Assembly (NCBI RefSeq): GCF_040581485.1
Contig: NC_090128.1
Span: 27,124,931 to 27,188,930, forward strand
Length of the DNA stretch: 64,000 nucleotides
Direction of reading: 5' to 3'
From: Linepithema humile
Lineage: Eukaryota; Arthropoda; Insecta; Hymenoptera; Formicidae
In this document: piece by piece, positions 28,950-41,800 of the stretch
Position numbering within the stretch: the stretch's first letter is position 1
How the letters are laid out: the number at the start of each line of letters is the position of its first letter
Translations under genes and position numbers: made by a program
Notes under the pieces: generated by a model
The model's input: the letters and a program-made list of their open reading frames with translations, nothing else
The model's database searches: none
Told to the model about the DNA's origin: nothing

Positions 28950-30365
28950 GGCATTAATGGCCTTCGAGATTCATGAAGAAGTTCAGAGTGCTATAATACA
29001 CGACATATCTAGATAATCGCGCGATTTTAATCCGACGTAAATGGATAATTCGGATCTGAGGAATAATTAAGATTGTTCCGTCGTTTCCTTCCTGCGTTTT
29101 GTCGCGCTCTGCTAACGCAAATCTTGATAATAACTTGACAAACGTGCCGGCTTTTCTAAAGATAAACTTAATTCCATGAACTGTTCGAGAGGTCCTTTAG
29201 ACATCGAGCTGCGCTCCAACCACTCAACGGTACTTACTTTGTTCGTGTATTTGCTTGTACACGGCAACGTTTAAACAAGTGTTTCAGCCGAGGGTACGTC
29301 GAGGACGCGCGACATTCTGTGCGCGCGGAAATATTAAGACGCGACGGCGACATGAAAAGCGGAGTTTAAAAACCGCGAGTCTCCGTCTTCGGCTTAAGTT
29401 TAACCCCCTCGCCGCTGCTTCTTCTCTCTTTGAAACGTCGGTTCTCGTTTTCGACTTCGCCGCTGCCACAGTCTTTCACTTTGTTACTTTTGCTCGAACG
29501 AGACGTTGTGCGCGTTAAACCTCCTTCCACGCGTTACGTCTGATAAAATTTCTCCCACGTTTCCGCATCACTTTCATTTTCCAAGACTCGCGTCATAAGT
29601 TACGCGCGCAGAAACATTATAAAGAAGAAATGTAAAAATTATGACAAATTTCTATGTAATTTTGGTACCTCAAAAAAAGGAAATTTAAAAAAAAAGCTAT
29701 TATCTCTGTCTTAAAAAGATACTCTAACTGCCTTTTGTGCGAAAGAACACACGAAAACTGCAAAGACACAATCTTGGCCCTTATAATGCCTTCTGCTTTG
29801 CGCACTTTATCTTCCTTCTTTCCGACTCCCTTATTCTTCTTTTATTCCCGGTGCTACTCCTTTACTAGAAGTCAGAGACCGCTTTAATTTTATTGCTTCT
29901 GGCTTGTCCGACATCACTCAACTGGCTCTTCTAAAAGGCGTTTGAAGATAACAGGCTGTTCCAGTGAAATACTACGAAAGCTAAGAACGTCTATAAAATA
30001 AACGCCAATACTCGCACGCACGCGTTCGTTCTTGCTATTTGATTAATGGCTTAAACAAGCTTTGTTAAAGGGTCACTCATTAAACGAGCGCGTTCGTTTT
30101 TTAATGAGCTATACGTCACCTGAACGACAAATATTGGCGAAGGTAACGGCACTCTGGAAATGATTATGACGCGGCTAATAGAAGAGGGACAGACTGCAGA
30201 GTGCACGAAAGAGGATTCCAGGGTTGCAGTTTATGCATGTAAATCGCCCCGGCTTGAGTCACTGCTTGTTGTTCTTTGCTACGCCCGGATGCATCGGCGT
30301 TTTACGCGCGTCACTATATTTTATTGCAGATGGTAGCGTTATATGTACATGGAAACGGACTCATA

Positions 30366-30834
30366 CACAGTGTGTTCCGAAACTATTGCGATTTCTGTTA
30401 CAATAGAATATTAGAGAAAAACTGAAAAGAGTTTTTGCATAATCAAAAATAGCTATTAAAGACAACTAAAAAAATAGTTTTCAACACTAGCGAATAAATA
30501 AATAATGAAATCTTACTTTCCAAGCAATTTTAAATACATTTTAATTCGACAGAAGTTTAGTTCACAGCTTAATTACAAAGATATTTAATGATGAAAATTT
30601 TGCAGAAATTTTGAAGCAGATTTGATTTATATTTTTTCAAATTTTTAGCAAGTATTAATGGTAATAAATTCAACGTGTTTGAAGCTTTTGCATTTAATAA
30701 ATTTATGTTCTGAATGTCTAAACATCTTGATTCGCTTAATTAAAGTTTCTCATGTTTATTAAACATAATTCGATTCTAACTTACTTAAGGAACTTGGAAA
30801 TGAAAATGTAGCGACAGTTTGGGGACACTCTGTA
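30366..30834. mobile_element. Tc1/mariner-like MITE with TA target duplication
   Basis: Imperfect terminal inverted repeats of about 26 bp: left CACAGTGTGTTCCGAAACTA, and right (reverse complement) TACAGAGTGTCCCCAAACTG. TA dinucleotides flank both ends (30364-30365, 30835-30836). The 469-bp interior is AT-rich with no coding capacity. TA duplication plus CAG-type ends suggests the Tc1/mariner superfamily; the family is not identified. Confidence 0.6.
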
Positions 30835-31368
30835 TATACATAGATGCATAAGCGGCGCATGCATATATATGCATCGGTTCGGTTTTCCACTCGCTTTTGT
30901 GTCCCCCGCGGCGCATCGATTCGCGGTGTATGCACTTTTCGGCTCACCCCGTTCATCGAAAATCCATTTATTTGCATTACGTCCGTTTTTGTAAATAATA
31001 ACGAAATCGATAGGTGCGCGTACCCGAATATTCTTTCCATCCCCCGTATACTGGATGTCTCAAAACCGCTAGCGGGAATATTTTTAACAGCGATTTTTGT
31101 GAAGTAATTGAAGTTGAACTCTTTGTTAACAAAAAATTTTATTTTTGCAGAATAATAGTTTTCATCGTATATATCGGCAAAATGTTATCGTTTTGATAGC
31201 AATCAAAAACGAATACGAAAACGTGAAAATGGACAAGATTTTTTTCTCGAAATGATAAATTACATCAAAGAATATAGTACATTTACAGTCACAAGAGAGC
31301 GAATCAAGCATCGCTCTATAAAGCACCCGATCGGTAAATAAATCTTACGACGATCACAGAAGTGTTCA

Positions 31369-31402
31369 CTTCGCGCCTAATTAAACACTATTAGGCGCGA
31401 AG
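31369..31402. other. Perfect 12-bp hairpin
   Basis: CTTCGCGCCTAA (31369-31380) and TTAGGCGCGAAG (31391-31402) pair perfectly around a 10-nt AT loop. Confidence 0.75.
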
Positions 31403-34400
31403 CAATTGTGTACACGGTCCGTACGTTGAGGAATGTAAGAACTGATTGACGTTGTCAGAATTATCGGCCTTTAGGCGTCTTAACGCGCAACAGTGAAAAA
31501 TGCCAGCTATTAATTCTAGTAACATAAAATATTGTTTGCATTATATATTGCCGCAGCGGAAGTGGAGAAAGTAAGGAAAAGTGGCCGCGCGAAATTTATG
31601 AATACATTACATATCGAATTTTATACTTTAATATTGTACCGAAAGTGCTGTAAATGCGCTTCCGATAAATATCTCTATACAGTTTGATATTATCTGGAAA
31701 ATCGACTTAACAATATTATAATTTAAAACTTTAAACCACATATAATGGAAGGCTCCATATGTTTAACAAACGATAAATAATGAAATGGCGATAAGAGCCG
31801 TTGCAGGATGTTAGTGCTAAATTTTTAATTTTTCTTAAAGAAATTAGTAAATTAGTAAATTATAATTTAATTATATAAATTTATATGTAAACATCCCTCG
31901 TTAATGTTGCTAAAATTAGAGACGTGGAGGCTCAAAACATGAAAACGATATTGTGCGTGGTTCTAACGCGCGGTATAGAATTGAAGCGAATTATATTAAT
32001 TTGAATAAACGTCAATTTGTTTACTAATAGTGCATGAAAGCGGGCACGCAGTTGGCGTCTGTTAACATAGTGTAACGCAGCTACGCGATATTGCGTTTCG
32101 CGGTTGGTGCTTGTAACAGGACTAATAATTGAAGTGTTGGCCGCGCACGTGTATTAATGTACATTCGCGTTCTAAATATTTGGGAGGAATTATCGGTGCA
32201 GCTTAATTAAACGCGACGAACGGTGGTAAAGATCGTGCTAGGAATACGAGTCAACCCGTAATTCAGCGGCCGCACGCGAGTAATTACATTTGGAAATGTC
32301 CCAACTGCGATTGTTCCTTGCTTCGCACGCCTTTTCACTACGTCGGTTGAATGACTCAGCACGCATTATTCGGGCGACGTGCATATGCCTCGAGAAAGAC
32401 TAACGACTCGCTTAAGCGCGAAGATTAGAGGCGAACGAATACCAATGTCACTGTACGGCGCAGCCGACTCGTACGGTTATGCAAATGCATTTTATACTGA
32501 CGATTGATCGCTCGAAGATCATTAAGCTGTCGGCCGCTCGGTAGCGGAAGAAAAAATGTATCGCGCGCACTCGGAACGTTTAATTACGAGCCCGATTATG
32601 CCACTGACAAGCCTAATGCGCATGCCGCCCAGGAAGGAATTTATGAAAGAACACACAATGCTTCTTTGACGCGATGATACCTAAATAAGCGCTGCATAAT
32701 AAAAAAAAAAGTATAACATCATCACGTGTGATGTCTGGCGACAGAGACAAACGCGTTGTCCGCCCCGAAAAAATATTGACTCTCCGTGTGTACTTTTTAC
32801 AAGCCGGGCTACATCATCCGGTAACTTCCAAGACGCTTCTCTAACGACCAATCCTTTCCTCCTTCCTACAATAATGGACTTTAATGGGAGCCCTCGCACG
32901 TCTAAACAGTCCTCTCTAGTGTTTGCGCGCTCCTTTCCTTTTCAACCTGGTAATCCGAGGGTCAAATAAAATCGTTTACGAGCACAATGAGGGACGGACC
33001 TCCTTCATTCCGTCACGAAAGTACTCAGCTTAAGTGCTGATTATGATCCGACTCGAACTATAAAGGTGCTGGATCATCCTATGGTATTGTTCTCCGCTAC
33101 GCAATCGGACACAATTCTGAGTGACATGAGACTGATTCACGCGTGATGAACCTTTCGGGGAATTTGAATCATAATCGCAAACACGCCAAGGCCGTATTTA
33201 AAAATTCAATGAACGTCTTCTCGTACAATTCGTTGCTTCTGAGAAAATAATTGCGAAATAACACGCAAAGATGTGTCACAAAATTCACACGTAATTACGT
33301 TGAAAAATTTTGGAACATTATTACATATTTAAAATCATAACCTAAATCTAAATTCCATTTTATATAAATTTTGTTTTGTTCTGCTGTGTATTGCATCAAA
33401 ATGTAAACTAAAAAAGTACCACATAGAATTTTGTAGGCACTTTTGACGCACCTGTCTGCATGCGCGAAACACGATGTACAATGGGCGTACTGCAGACAGC
33501 CAAGAGATTTATTGGACGACCTTACTGTAGTATTTTTATAAACAAAAATCCCCCTTGAGAGTCGTCGGTAAAGGCAAGGAGGAACGTCCTGAAACGGCGG
33601 AGTCGCCTGGTGAAAACCATGAAGGGTCTTCTCCTTGACAGCGAACATCTTCTAGCTCTTTTCTAGGAGTACTCGAGGGACATCGAGTGGCCCCGCGTTA
33701 GAACAACGACGTCACACAAATCAAAGCCATGAATATCCGTTTCCCAGCCGTGGCGCTTGACCATTGTATCTTTATTCACTCTTAATCTTAATATCCTGTT
33801 TCGATAACTGAGAATCTCACAGACATTTCAAAGTTATTGGCAGGCACTTGTGTTTCTGATTTTATCTCATCTCACCGTGCAAGAAGAAATGCGCAAAACA
33901 ATTGTGAGAGAGATATAAAAAAAATAACGGGTAGAATTAGAATATATATCAAAGAAAATGTTAATAATACCTATCATTTTGTAGCAAACACAACATTCTC
34001 GCGATATTACACGTCATATATTATACATTGTAGTAACAGTCGGGATATCATCTCGGACGCAGCCAGAATACCTCACGGTCTCTCTTTAGTCCGGCTGCGA
34101 TCAGTAAAATCCTCCTTTCGTCAGCATTGTTACGGAAAATCAGCGTGCATTTTTCACGAGTCGACGGACAATAGGAAGGGAATGCCGGGGCATCCGACGC
34201 TGCCTCCCATTGTGATTTTTCCGTCCGCCCGTTTCTTTCGCGAGACTCCGTCCATTTGTTCGTAGGATCGAAGTTTGCGGCTGTTTCGCGCAGCCATCCG
34301 CGCCCAAAATGCTACAGGTACCGGCGTTCTGATAAATGGAAAGTCGACCGGCCACTACATACAGCGCCATAAATCTAAACGCCGTGTGATAGACGATCCT

Positions 34401-36528
34401 CGAATAAAGCCCTCTATAATTCTACGTTATCTTATCCGCGACGTCTGTCGATGGGAAACGATGAACACTCAGAAAGCTTTCTTGCACTTCAATTCCTCAC
34501 TGAGTAACTGAATTCAGCAAGGCGGAAGAATGAAGGAAAATTAAATATCCCGCACGAGAAATTTATAGCTCCCCGCAAGCATCTCGTACGTTTAATCAAA
34601 TAAAAAAGATATATATCGTCTCAAAAGAATGATTGTGCATAAAATATCGTTCAATATCGCAAGCGACATGGGCGCGATATAATTTCCGTAGAAACTGCGC
34701 GTAATTAGCGAAATAAAATTTTATTTTATAATGCAATATTTGTGAGAGAAATGCAAACCGCAGCAATCAATCGTGTTTGCGCGTAGACTCTTGCTAGATC
34801 TACTCATAGAGCTAAGGATACGCGAAATCCTAACTAGAATGGATCTGAGTCATCGAGGCGTGCCTTCGAACACGACACAGGGATCATGGCTGAGATCAAT
34901 CCGTAAATTCACTCGCATCCTCTGCTGCGTTTTGCTCTCCGCATAATACGCTATCTTCCTGGATTTACAGTTTTCACACAGCGAATTGATATCTCAGGAC
35001 GAAAATCGCGAACGTTCACGCAGCACCTCGCACACAGCTAAATCAATTATAATTAAATCGCACATAGAAATATTAAAATCAATATATAAGGCTTTCGTAA
35101 TTACGGCAAAGTTGAAGCAAATACAACTGTGCGAAATATAAATAAATTAATATATTAAGATATATAATTAATATAGCATGTAACTTTTCTTTCTTAATAT
35201 ATTAAAAAATAATTACGAAAAAATTCAGTATCTTTAAGGCTCGCAAAGAATCACCGCCTTGTTATAATCTTCCGAGTCATCTGGCCTGACGACAGGTCTC
35301 CCGCCAGCTACAGTCTCTCGGAATCCGTAAACAGGCGGCATTTTTTTCTCAACGATGGAAGATACACGTCGGTACTGTGATTTCACGAGCGTGTCCATCT
35401 CGCCCACGCCTTACAAAAACGACTCCGCTTGGAAAACGGGTCTTCCCTTTCTCGAATGCTTTACAGATAATTAACTGACATTAATGTTCCATTCGTCGGG
35501 CGTGGTTACGTTCGCGGTTAGCTCGTATTTCTCCACGAGAGTCGGCGCATGTGTGTTTTTACGACTGATAAGGATCGTTTTTCCAACAAGATATCCTGCT
35601 CTCCTCGTACCTCTTTCTTCGCTATCCCAGCCCCATCCTGGACAACGACTTCGCCGACAGAGCGGATTACTAAATTCATTGGCTTCGTTTTGTACGGGGA
35701 ACTTCGCCTCCATGTCGCCGAGGTCGTTTCTCCTTGGCTTCCGCGCAATTAAGGTCAACTCGACGATTTGTCGGGAGCGATTTCTTTCGCGGGCTCACAA
35801 CAGGAAAAAGGACAAACGTATCTCGCGAAACTTTGTCTGTTATTTAATAATACATGCTGACTTCTTTACAAATCGTACAAGTCGCACTGTTTTGCAGAGA
35901 TTATAAACAACGTGTCGACGAAAAGTACCCTTGCGACATATATTATCCCCAAATAAAAATCTAATTTGCAAACAGCTTGCAAATATCACACTAATTTCGA
36001 AACAGCCAAATATTTCGGAAAAATTTTTAATCTCAAAACTACATTTCGAAAATAAAATATAAGAGTGACGTGAGACGACTTTGTTACATCTTCAGGATTA
36101 CTCAAAAAAATTAAATCAAACGAGGCTAATTGTAAGTTACATAAATTAAATGGAATCGAGACACAGGGCTAGGCACAGAGACTTGCACATGGCAAATCGC
36201 GAATGCTCCCGCGACGCGTGTGGCGCGTTTGCGCGATCGGAAATCCGCAAGCGCGATGCCGCCAATAAAATATGCATGTACACTCGCAGCTTTGTGTAGG
36301 TGCTGCGTTACATCCCACGTGGCGTTCCCTACACGGACGTCTCGCGTGTATTAATCTGCATAAACTCATTCCTATGCAAACGAAGAGATTCGACGTTGAA
36401 CTAGGATATCACGGGAAGCCTCCGCGGCTTACATCGCGGCTTAAACGAGCTCCTATACGTGCGCACGCGTGCGGGCGCATGCCGTCCGCGTGCAAGCTGC
36501 TGGTGTGAGTACGTAAATATATAAATAC

Positions 36529-36531
<3 letters not shown>

Positions 36532-36580
<49 letters not shown>

Positions 36581-36583
36581 CTG
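36532..36583. repeat. Compound (AT)n(GT)n microsatellite
   Basis: About 37 bp of AT followed directly by GT repeats with one CT interruption; alternating purine-pyrimidine throughout. Confidence 0.95.
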
Positions 36584-37604
36584 TGTATTGTAAACGATAC
36601 CGATCGTAAGCGGAATCTGCCCCGTCGCGTCGACGGCATAATAATTGCGAAATCCCCGTTTCCGCGGCAGACGACGCTGGCTGGCTATCCAAAAGGACGG
36701 CCACGACGAGAAAATGGCACCTGCCTGAAACGATAATCTGTCCCCTCCGTAGTCCGCGGAGATGAAAAGAAAACAATCGATGAATAATTTTGTGGCCGCC
36801 GGAGTGCTTACCGCGTCCGGGGGAATTGATTTCAACGAAGCGTATCGCGGGCGTTAAGTCTCTCATGAATACAATGAGGAGATAAAGCTTTTATGGCGGC
36901 TCGACGTATAAACGATACTGTTTTCCGATAATTTCTAATTTAACACTTAGTGCTCAGGGAGATTAAATGTTTACGCGAGAGACGGAATAGTTCGTCAAGG
37001 CACACACAACCATGTTTTGATAAACAACAAACCGTGTTACGCATATATATATATATGTCGTTACATTTAATTAAATATACAACGATGGTTACGCGCGCGC
37101 GCGCGTTCGTTAAAGAATTTATTTTACTTCTTTCTGTTATTCACAATTCTGTTTATTAATTATGCTAGAGGAAATTTTCTACTGTATTTTAATTCTAATA
37201 AGTTTTATCTTTGTGTATTATCTTTGTGTGTGTGTATACATCTGCATACATAAAAAAAATAGAAAAATTATTCACTTACGAGGAAAGCACGAAATTGCTC
37301 TGACATAATTTAATTTTACTCTTTCGTAGTGAAAAGGCTAATTTCCATGCAGAAAAATACTCGTACGCGCGACTCGCTCATCTCATAAATATTCGATCGC
37401 GCGATTATGGAAAATAAATTCGCCGATACGATCGTCATTGATACATCCTCGGAAATCAGCGAGCGTAATACATCATGCCGCGAGTCGCCTAAGAGTCAAA
37501 TAAGACCTACAATAAGTAATTCTACGATCAAGCAGCTGTGAAGGATTTTGCAAGCGGTGAGGCGTGTGCGCGCAATGCTATTACCGGTTCTTCCTACGGC
37601 CAGG

Positions 37605-37607
<3 letters not shown>

Positions 37608-37643
<36 letters not shown>
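37608..37643. repeat. (GA)n microsatellite
   Basis: About 34 bp of GA. Confidence 0.95.
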
Positions 37644-37644
<1 letters not shown>

Positions 37645-37838
37645 CGACGCGCCCCATAGAACAGATTTTACACCGTCGCGACTATAAGCTGCGGCATGTA
37701 TGTTTAATGTGGAGCACGCGAGGCCTACGACCGAGCGACTTCTTACTACCGTTCTCGCCATTACTTATTCACCGTCGGCGCAATTACCAGCGGATACTCC
37801 ATCAAAGTCGAGATACCTTTCTCAACGGCATCGCGCGC

Positions 37839-37840
<2 letters not shown>

Positions 37841-37880
<40 letters not shown>
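37841..37880. repeat. (GA)n microsatellite
   Basis: 40 bp of GA with one AA interruption, next to a short CG run, about 200 bp after another GA tract of the same polarity. Confidence 0.95.
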
Positions 37881-37883
<3 letters not shown>

Positions 37884-38700
37884 GGGTTACGCTCTCGTAT
37901 GCACGCCTGACGTGTACCGGAGTTTGCACAAAGTGGGAAAAACGCATTATCGGCTGATAGGCTCATAAGCCAATAACGAGTTGTTACCATGCGACTCTCC
38001 GCCGCTCCTCGTTCGCTTTCCACGTTCGATCTTGATCATGAAAATACGTTCGTGATCGCTGCGGTTGTGTATCGACGCGAGTTAAAAAGCCCCGGCGTCT
38101 TCCCTGGCATCTTTATGTAAAGCTGACGCGCATTCTCGTGTCATTCGTTCCTAGAAAGCACATAACAGCGCGTCGCAGGAAGCCAGGAAGGAAATGGTGC
38201 AACGTGCAATGCATAATCGACGGAAAACCGTACAAGTATGCGCAAATCGATGCTATTATCGGAGAAATAATATGATACGCTCGCTGTTGGTGCACAGAAT
38301 TTTGATTCGATAGGGCTCTTAAAAGTGGAGGATTTGTTTAGTTGAAGATACATCAAATTCGACATCCGAAATCATCTTTCGTGCAACTTTTATATATTGC
38401 GAAATAATTTTGCAATGTAACATTCAAAATATCTTGGCACCGACGGTAGTCCACTCCTACGCGATGATTCGTCGCAAATTACAATTTTCAAGTACACGGA
38501 ACACCGGTTCCGATGTCTTTAGCATTCAGCGTGACATTCTCCCGCGATAACTGCGCATCATTTCTCCGCCAAGGCGCACTCATTCTCCGGGAGCAGTCAA
38601 CGCGAAACGACCCGCTTTGTCGGCCGCCTTCGCAACTCGACAATCGTCAGGCATGACATAACGATAGCGCGCTTTTTTGTTTCAGGTTGACGAGGCAGAA

Positions 38701-38724
38701 ATGGCACGGCGGGAGTCTCGGTGA
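38701..38724 (+). promoter_or_regulatory. Upstream ORF in Ddr 5' UTR
   Basis: ATG at 38701 with G at -3 and G at +4, followed by six codons (peptide MARRESR) and TGA at 38722-38724, 40 bases before the Ddr ATG and in another frame. Its initiation context is as good as that of the main start, so it could reduce or condition Ddr translation. The regulatory role is inference. Confidence 0.45.
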
Positions 38725-38731
38725 GGAAAGG

Positions 38732-38750
38732 GCGAGGGTAAAGCCCTCGC
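38732..38750 (+). promoter_or_regulatory. GC-rich hairpin in Ddr 5' UTR
   Basis: GCGAGGG (38732-38738) and CCCTCGC (38744-38750) form a perfect 7-bp stem with a 5-nt loop, 14 bases upstream of the Ddr ATG and just after the uORF stop. It is short and could be chance in GC-rich sequence. Confidence 0.35.
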
Positions 38751-38764
38751 AGGAAAGGGGAGCT

Positions 38765-38867
38765 ATGGTGAAAAGCTTGGATTTCCTCGCCAGAAGGGCG
38801 CCACCTGCCGTCCACCTTTTCGTCGTTTTGCTCGCGCTCGCCCCCGCTTACCACGGCGTGGACCTCT
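38765..38867 (+). CDS. Ddr: Ddr coding exon 1: start codon and signal peptide
   Basis: Encodes residues 1-34 plus the first base of codon 35. The ATG at 38765 has G at -3 and G at +4. The peptide starts MVKSLDFLARRAPP, a basic n-region, followed by the hydrophobic core AVHLFVVLLALAP and a likely cleavage site around AYHG|VDL, a typical secretory signal peptide for a type I receptor. The exon ends CTC T|GTAAGT, leaving one base; with CC from exon 2 this makes TCC (Ser35), giving VDLSQC just before the discoidin domain. The frame stays open upstream to the acceptor at 38685 but has no earlier in-frame ATG in this exon, so an N-terminal extension from an upstream exon cannot be formally excluded, though the signal peptide argues for this start. 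Confidence 0.9.
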
Positions 38868-41800
38868 GTAAGTAGCTTCTAAGCTCTAATCCGCAGGCCT
38901 TATAGTCCCGGCAACGTCCCGTCATGAAACTTCGTAGCTATAGCTCCTTGGCTTGCGCGTCCGCGCGCGCATGTTGTTTCGTTTATAAGTTATTAACGAC
39001 GCCGGGAGGTTGCCCGACCGCAGAACTTACGCCACCGCAGTCGACGAACTTTCGATCCGGCATCGGCTTTGACCGTGGGTCATTAGGTATCTTATGTATC
39101 TGAAGACGTTGCGTCTTATCATTCGAGCCGCGCGCGTCTGCATTTAACGACGTCTCCTTGCGGATCTTCGAGTGGGCGAAACCTGAATTTCTTCAACGAC
39201 AAGAAATGGCATATCGATAACATACGTTTTGAAACAACACATTTCGCGAAAGTTTTAGTAACAGAAATTTGACAAATTTTTCATTTAGTATATTGTTATT
39301 TTATTTCAATTGTTCAACTAATAATTTTTCATCTTTTTCATCGTTTTCTTCTTTGCCTTCAGAAATTTGAACTATAATGCGCTAAAACTTTTAATTAACG
39401 CCATAATCGATTTGAATATACACGCTTTAATGAAAAAGTATTTTTGCTTTATAAATCAACGAGATTACCGCATAAAGAAAATTCCACTTACAAGAGTATA
39501 GTGCGGAGTACCCCATCTTATCGTATTAATAATAAGTAATCGCCCTGTTCCGAAGCTCCGTTCGCGAGAAGCAGCTTAATAGAAATAGATTTCCGGACGT
39601 GGAAGAAAAATTGCATCGTAGCCGCGATAACAGAACGCTTAATAATTGCAGCCCCTCACGAGCCCTTTCGAACAACACTCTCAGCGATTTCCTCCCTTTC
39701 CCCGTAATTTATCTCAGCGCCAATAGCCGGGAAGTAATCGATGGTGTTTTTCCTCGAGTGATGTCCTGCTAGCGACTTTTACCGGACATCCTTTAAGGAT
39801 AAATCCGCACGAGACGTCTGGCCGGCAGTCAGACGTACCGAGGATTAACGAAGGGAGATCGGTGTCGAGAGATGCGGAGAGGGTGTCGCGTTCAGGAGCT
39901 CTTATTCACAATCGATTTACGATATCTCACGGTCGCTCGTTAGACCGGACACGCCGACAAAGGAAACGAATTCTGCCGCAAAACGATCGAACTTTATCGA
40001 GGGCGGGCGCTTGTGAAAATTCCAGCGGGGGCGCGCGCGCGCGATATATATCGACTGGACCTTCATTAATAATAATAGCCACTCGCTCGCCATGTTGGCC
40101 CGCCAACGATCCCGATCGGTATTTCCTCCCTTTGTTGGCACGACTTTCCTACCATTGATTCGAATCGCGCAACGGCACTGACCCCGCCGAATTCGAGGAA
40201 CATATATTAGCGACAAAATCAGCGTATGTATCGGGCCGACCTTCATTAATAATAATAGCTCGTCCGGGCCCGCCGCGACGATCTCGAATTCGCTTTCGCA
40301 TTCCCGCTCATCGCGGGGACACGACTTTCCCGCGATCCCCCCCGCGCGCTCCGCGGAATCCGAAGACATATATTAGCGGCGGGCATCGCGATATATCGAA
40401 AGGGAGCCTTCATTAATAATAACGACTGGTCCCGCGCGCCGATCGGCATTTCCTCCCTTCGCCGACTCGACTTCGCTGCCGCTTGATTCTAATCGGCTCG
40501 CCGACTCGCGCAGTCCGACGAAGTTGGACATATACACATATCGGAGCACCGGAATCGCGATATAACGAGGTGAGCTCCGTTAATAATAGCGGCGATTATT
40601 AATCCGGTCGGCCGGCCAATGCCGCGACGTGCACCGCATTCGTAGGCGCGCAACTTTCCATCCGCCGATTACGATCGATGCTATCGCGCCGCTCGGAAAT
40701 CGTCGGCGCTCGATATCGTGGCGCGCATTAAGCGGCGCTTCGTATCCCTCCCGGATAGATGTTCTTCCGATTCTCCCCGCTATCGTTTCCGAGCATCTCG
40801 CCGCGGACTTGCAACTAACAAAGCCCGGTAAACGATTCCGGCCGTAAACTCGTATCGTAACCGACCGAGGTGACAAAACAGTCGTACCAAGTTGCGTGTT
40901 GCGCAAATTGCGAGCATTACATTCTTAAGCCGCGACGACGAACCCCTTCCCGCGACAAATCTACGCGCTTCGCAGAGATTCCATTCGGCAATAAAGTACG
41001 TTGGATTAAAACGTAAGACCAAAATACACATTTCACTCCGGTCGGCGCCGACCGGGCGCGGAATTACGCGAGAACGAAAAGGGGCGAGGAAGAGGAGGAC
41101 GGGGGGGGGGGGGGAGAGGGTTAGTATCGTCGGAAGAACACTGCAAACTTTCGCCGGTATTAATGGCCACCTACATGCCCATTCCGTTCCGCGTTGGCTT
41201 AGCGCGGATTCCTTCCGTTATATGCTCCCATAGTACAAAGCTGCATCCCTCCCCGCCCGGTTCCACCCCCTCGCCTAGAGACTCGCGCTACACCTGCACT
41301 CGATATCCGGGCATTAGGCATTATCGTTGCCGGCTACGTGTACCATCGCGTCGTCGGACCCGCCCAGGCTACTTCAAATTTTAGCAGTTTCCGTGCCGCG
41401 TAATAGTATCATTACTTCGATACGCCGCGTATATATAAACCGTAATCGATGCCGCGCTGCATCATGCACACGAGACTCCGCGCCGCGCTCCGGGCAAAGC
41501 GCGGGCGTTCACGACGCGGCTCCCCGGGGCGAAAACGGGCGATCGGGTCGTCGTGCCCGAATTAGTTACGCTTCGATATACGCTCCTTTGTCGAATTACA
41601 AGGACTCGGTTGTGTATCAGCATACGCGTCTGTGAATTCGCCGGCTTTGACACAACACGGAATGGAGCATCCAGACTGTCGAACTGAACAGCCGATACGC
41701 TCTCGCGGCTGGATAATCGCGTCTTTGGGCCGCGCGTTTCCGAGATAAAGGACCGATAACGCGTGGGCGGTGGATGGCGCCTTGAAAAAAAAGAAACGCG

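Larger units (their letters stand above)
26646..30363. other. No gene recognised
   Basis: Contains microsatellites at 28377-28609 and the ATTAAT palindrome. A 147-codon plus frame at 27106-27549 has a central hydrophobic stretch but no recognisable family. Confidence 0.5.
30837..38685. other. Region upstream of Ddr exon 1, no gene recognised
   Basis: Mostly AT-rich to 36 kb, then mixed. It holds the hairpin at 31369-31402 and microsatellites at 36.5, 37.6 and 37.8 kb. It ends in the polypyrimidine tract and acceptor of Ddr exon 1, so at least the right part is probably a 5'-UTR intron. Confidence 0.55.
38686..38764 (+). other. Ddr: Ddr 5' UTR portion of exon 1 (after a 5'-UTR intron)
   Basis: A T-rich tract ending TTTTTTGTTTCAG at 38685 is a strong 3' splice site 79 bases before the Ddr start codon. 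The likely reading is that exon 1 begins at 38686 and that one or more non-coding first exons lie upstream, perhaps many kilobases away. Transcription starting directly near here is the alternative. The stretch carries a 7-codon upstream ORF and a small GC hairpin. Confidence 0.55.

Noticed and set aside
31049..31070. Possible transposon terminus CTGGATGTCTCAAAACC after TATA
   Set aside because: No matching inverted partner found nearby, so it is not listed as an element.
36401..36866. Frames with Tyr-Ile repeats
   Set aside because: Translation of the (AT)n(GT)n microsatellite.
39917..40449. 150- and 67-codon minus frames with repeated LLLMK motifs
   Set aside because: The repeated peptide comes from the tandem DNA repeat's TAATAATAATGAAG anchor, not a protein.
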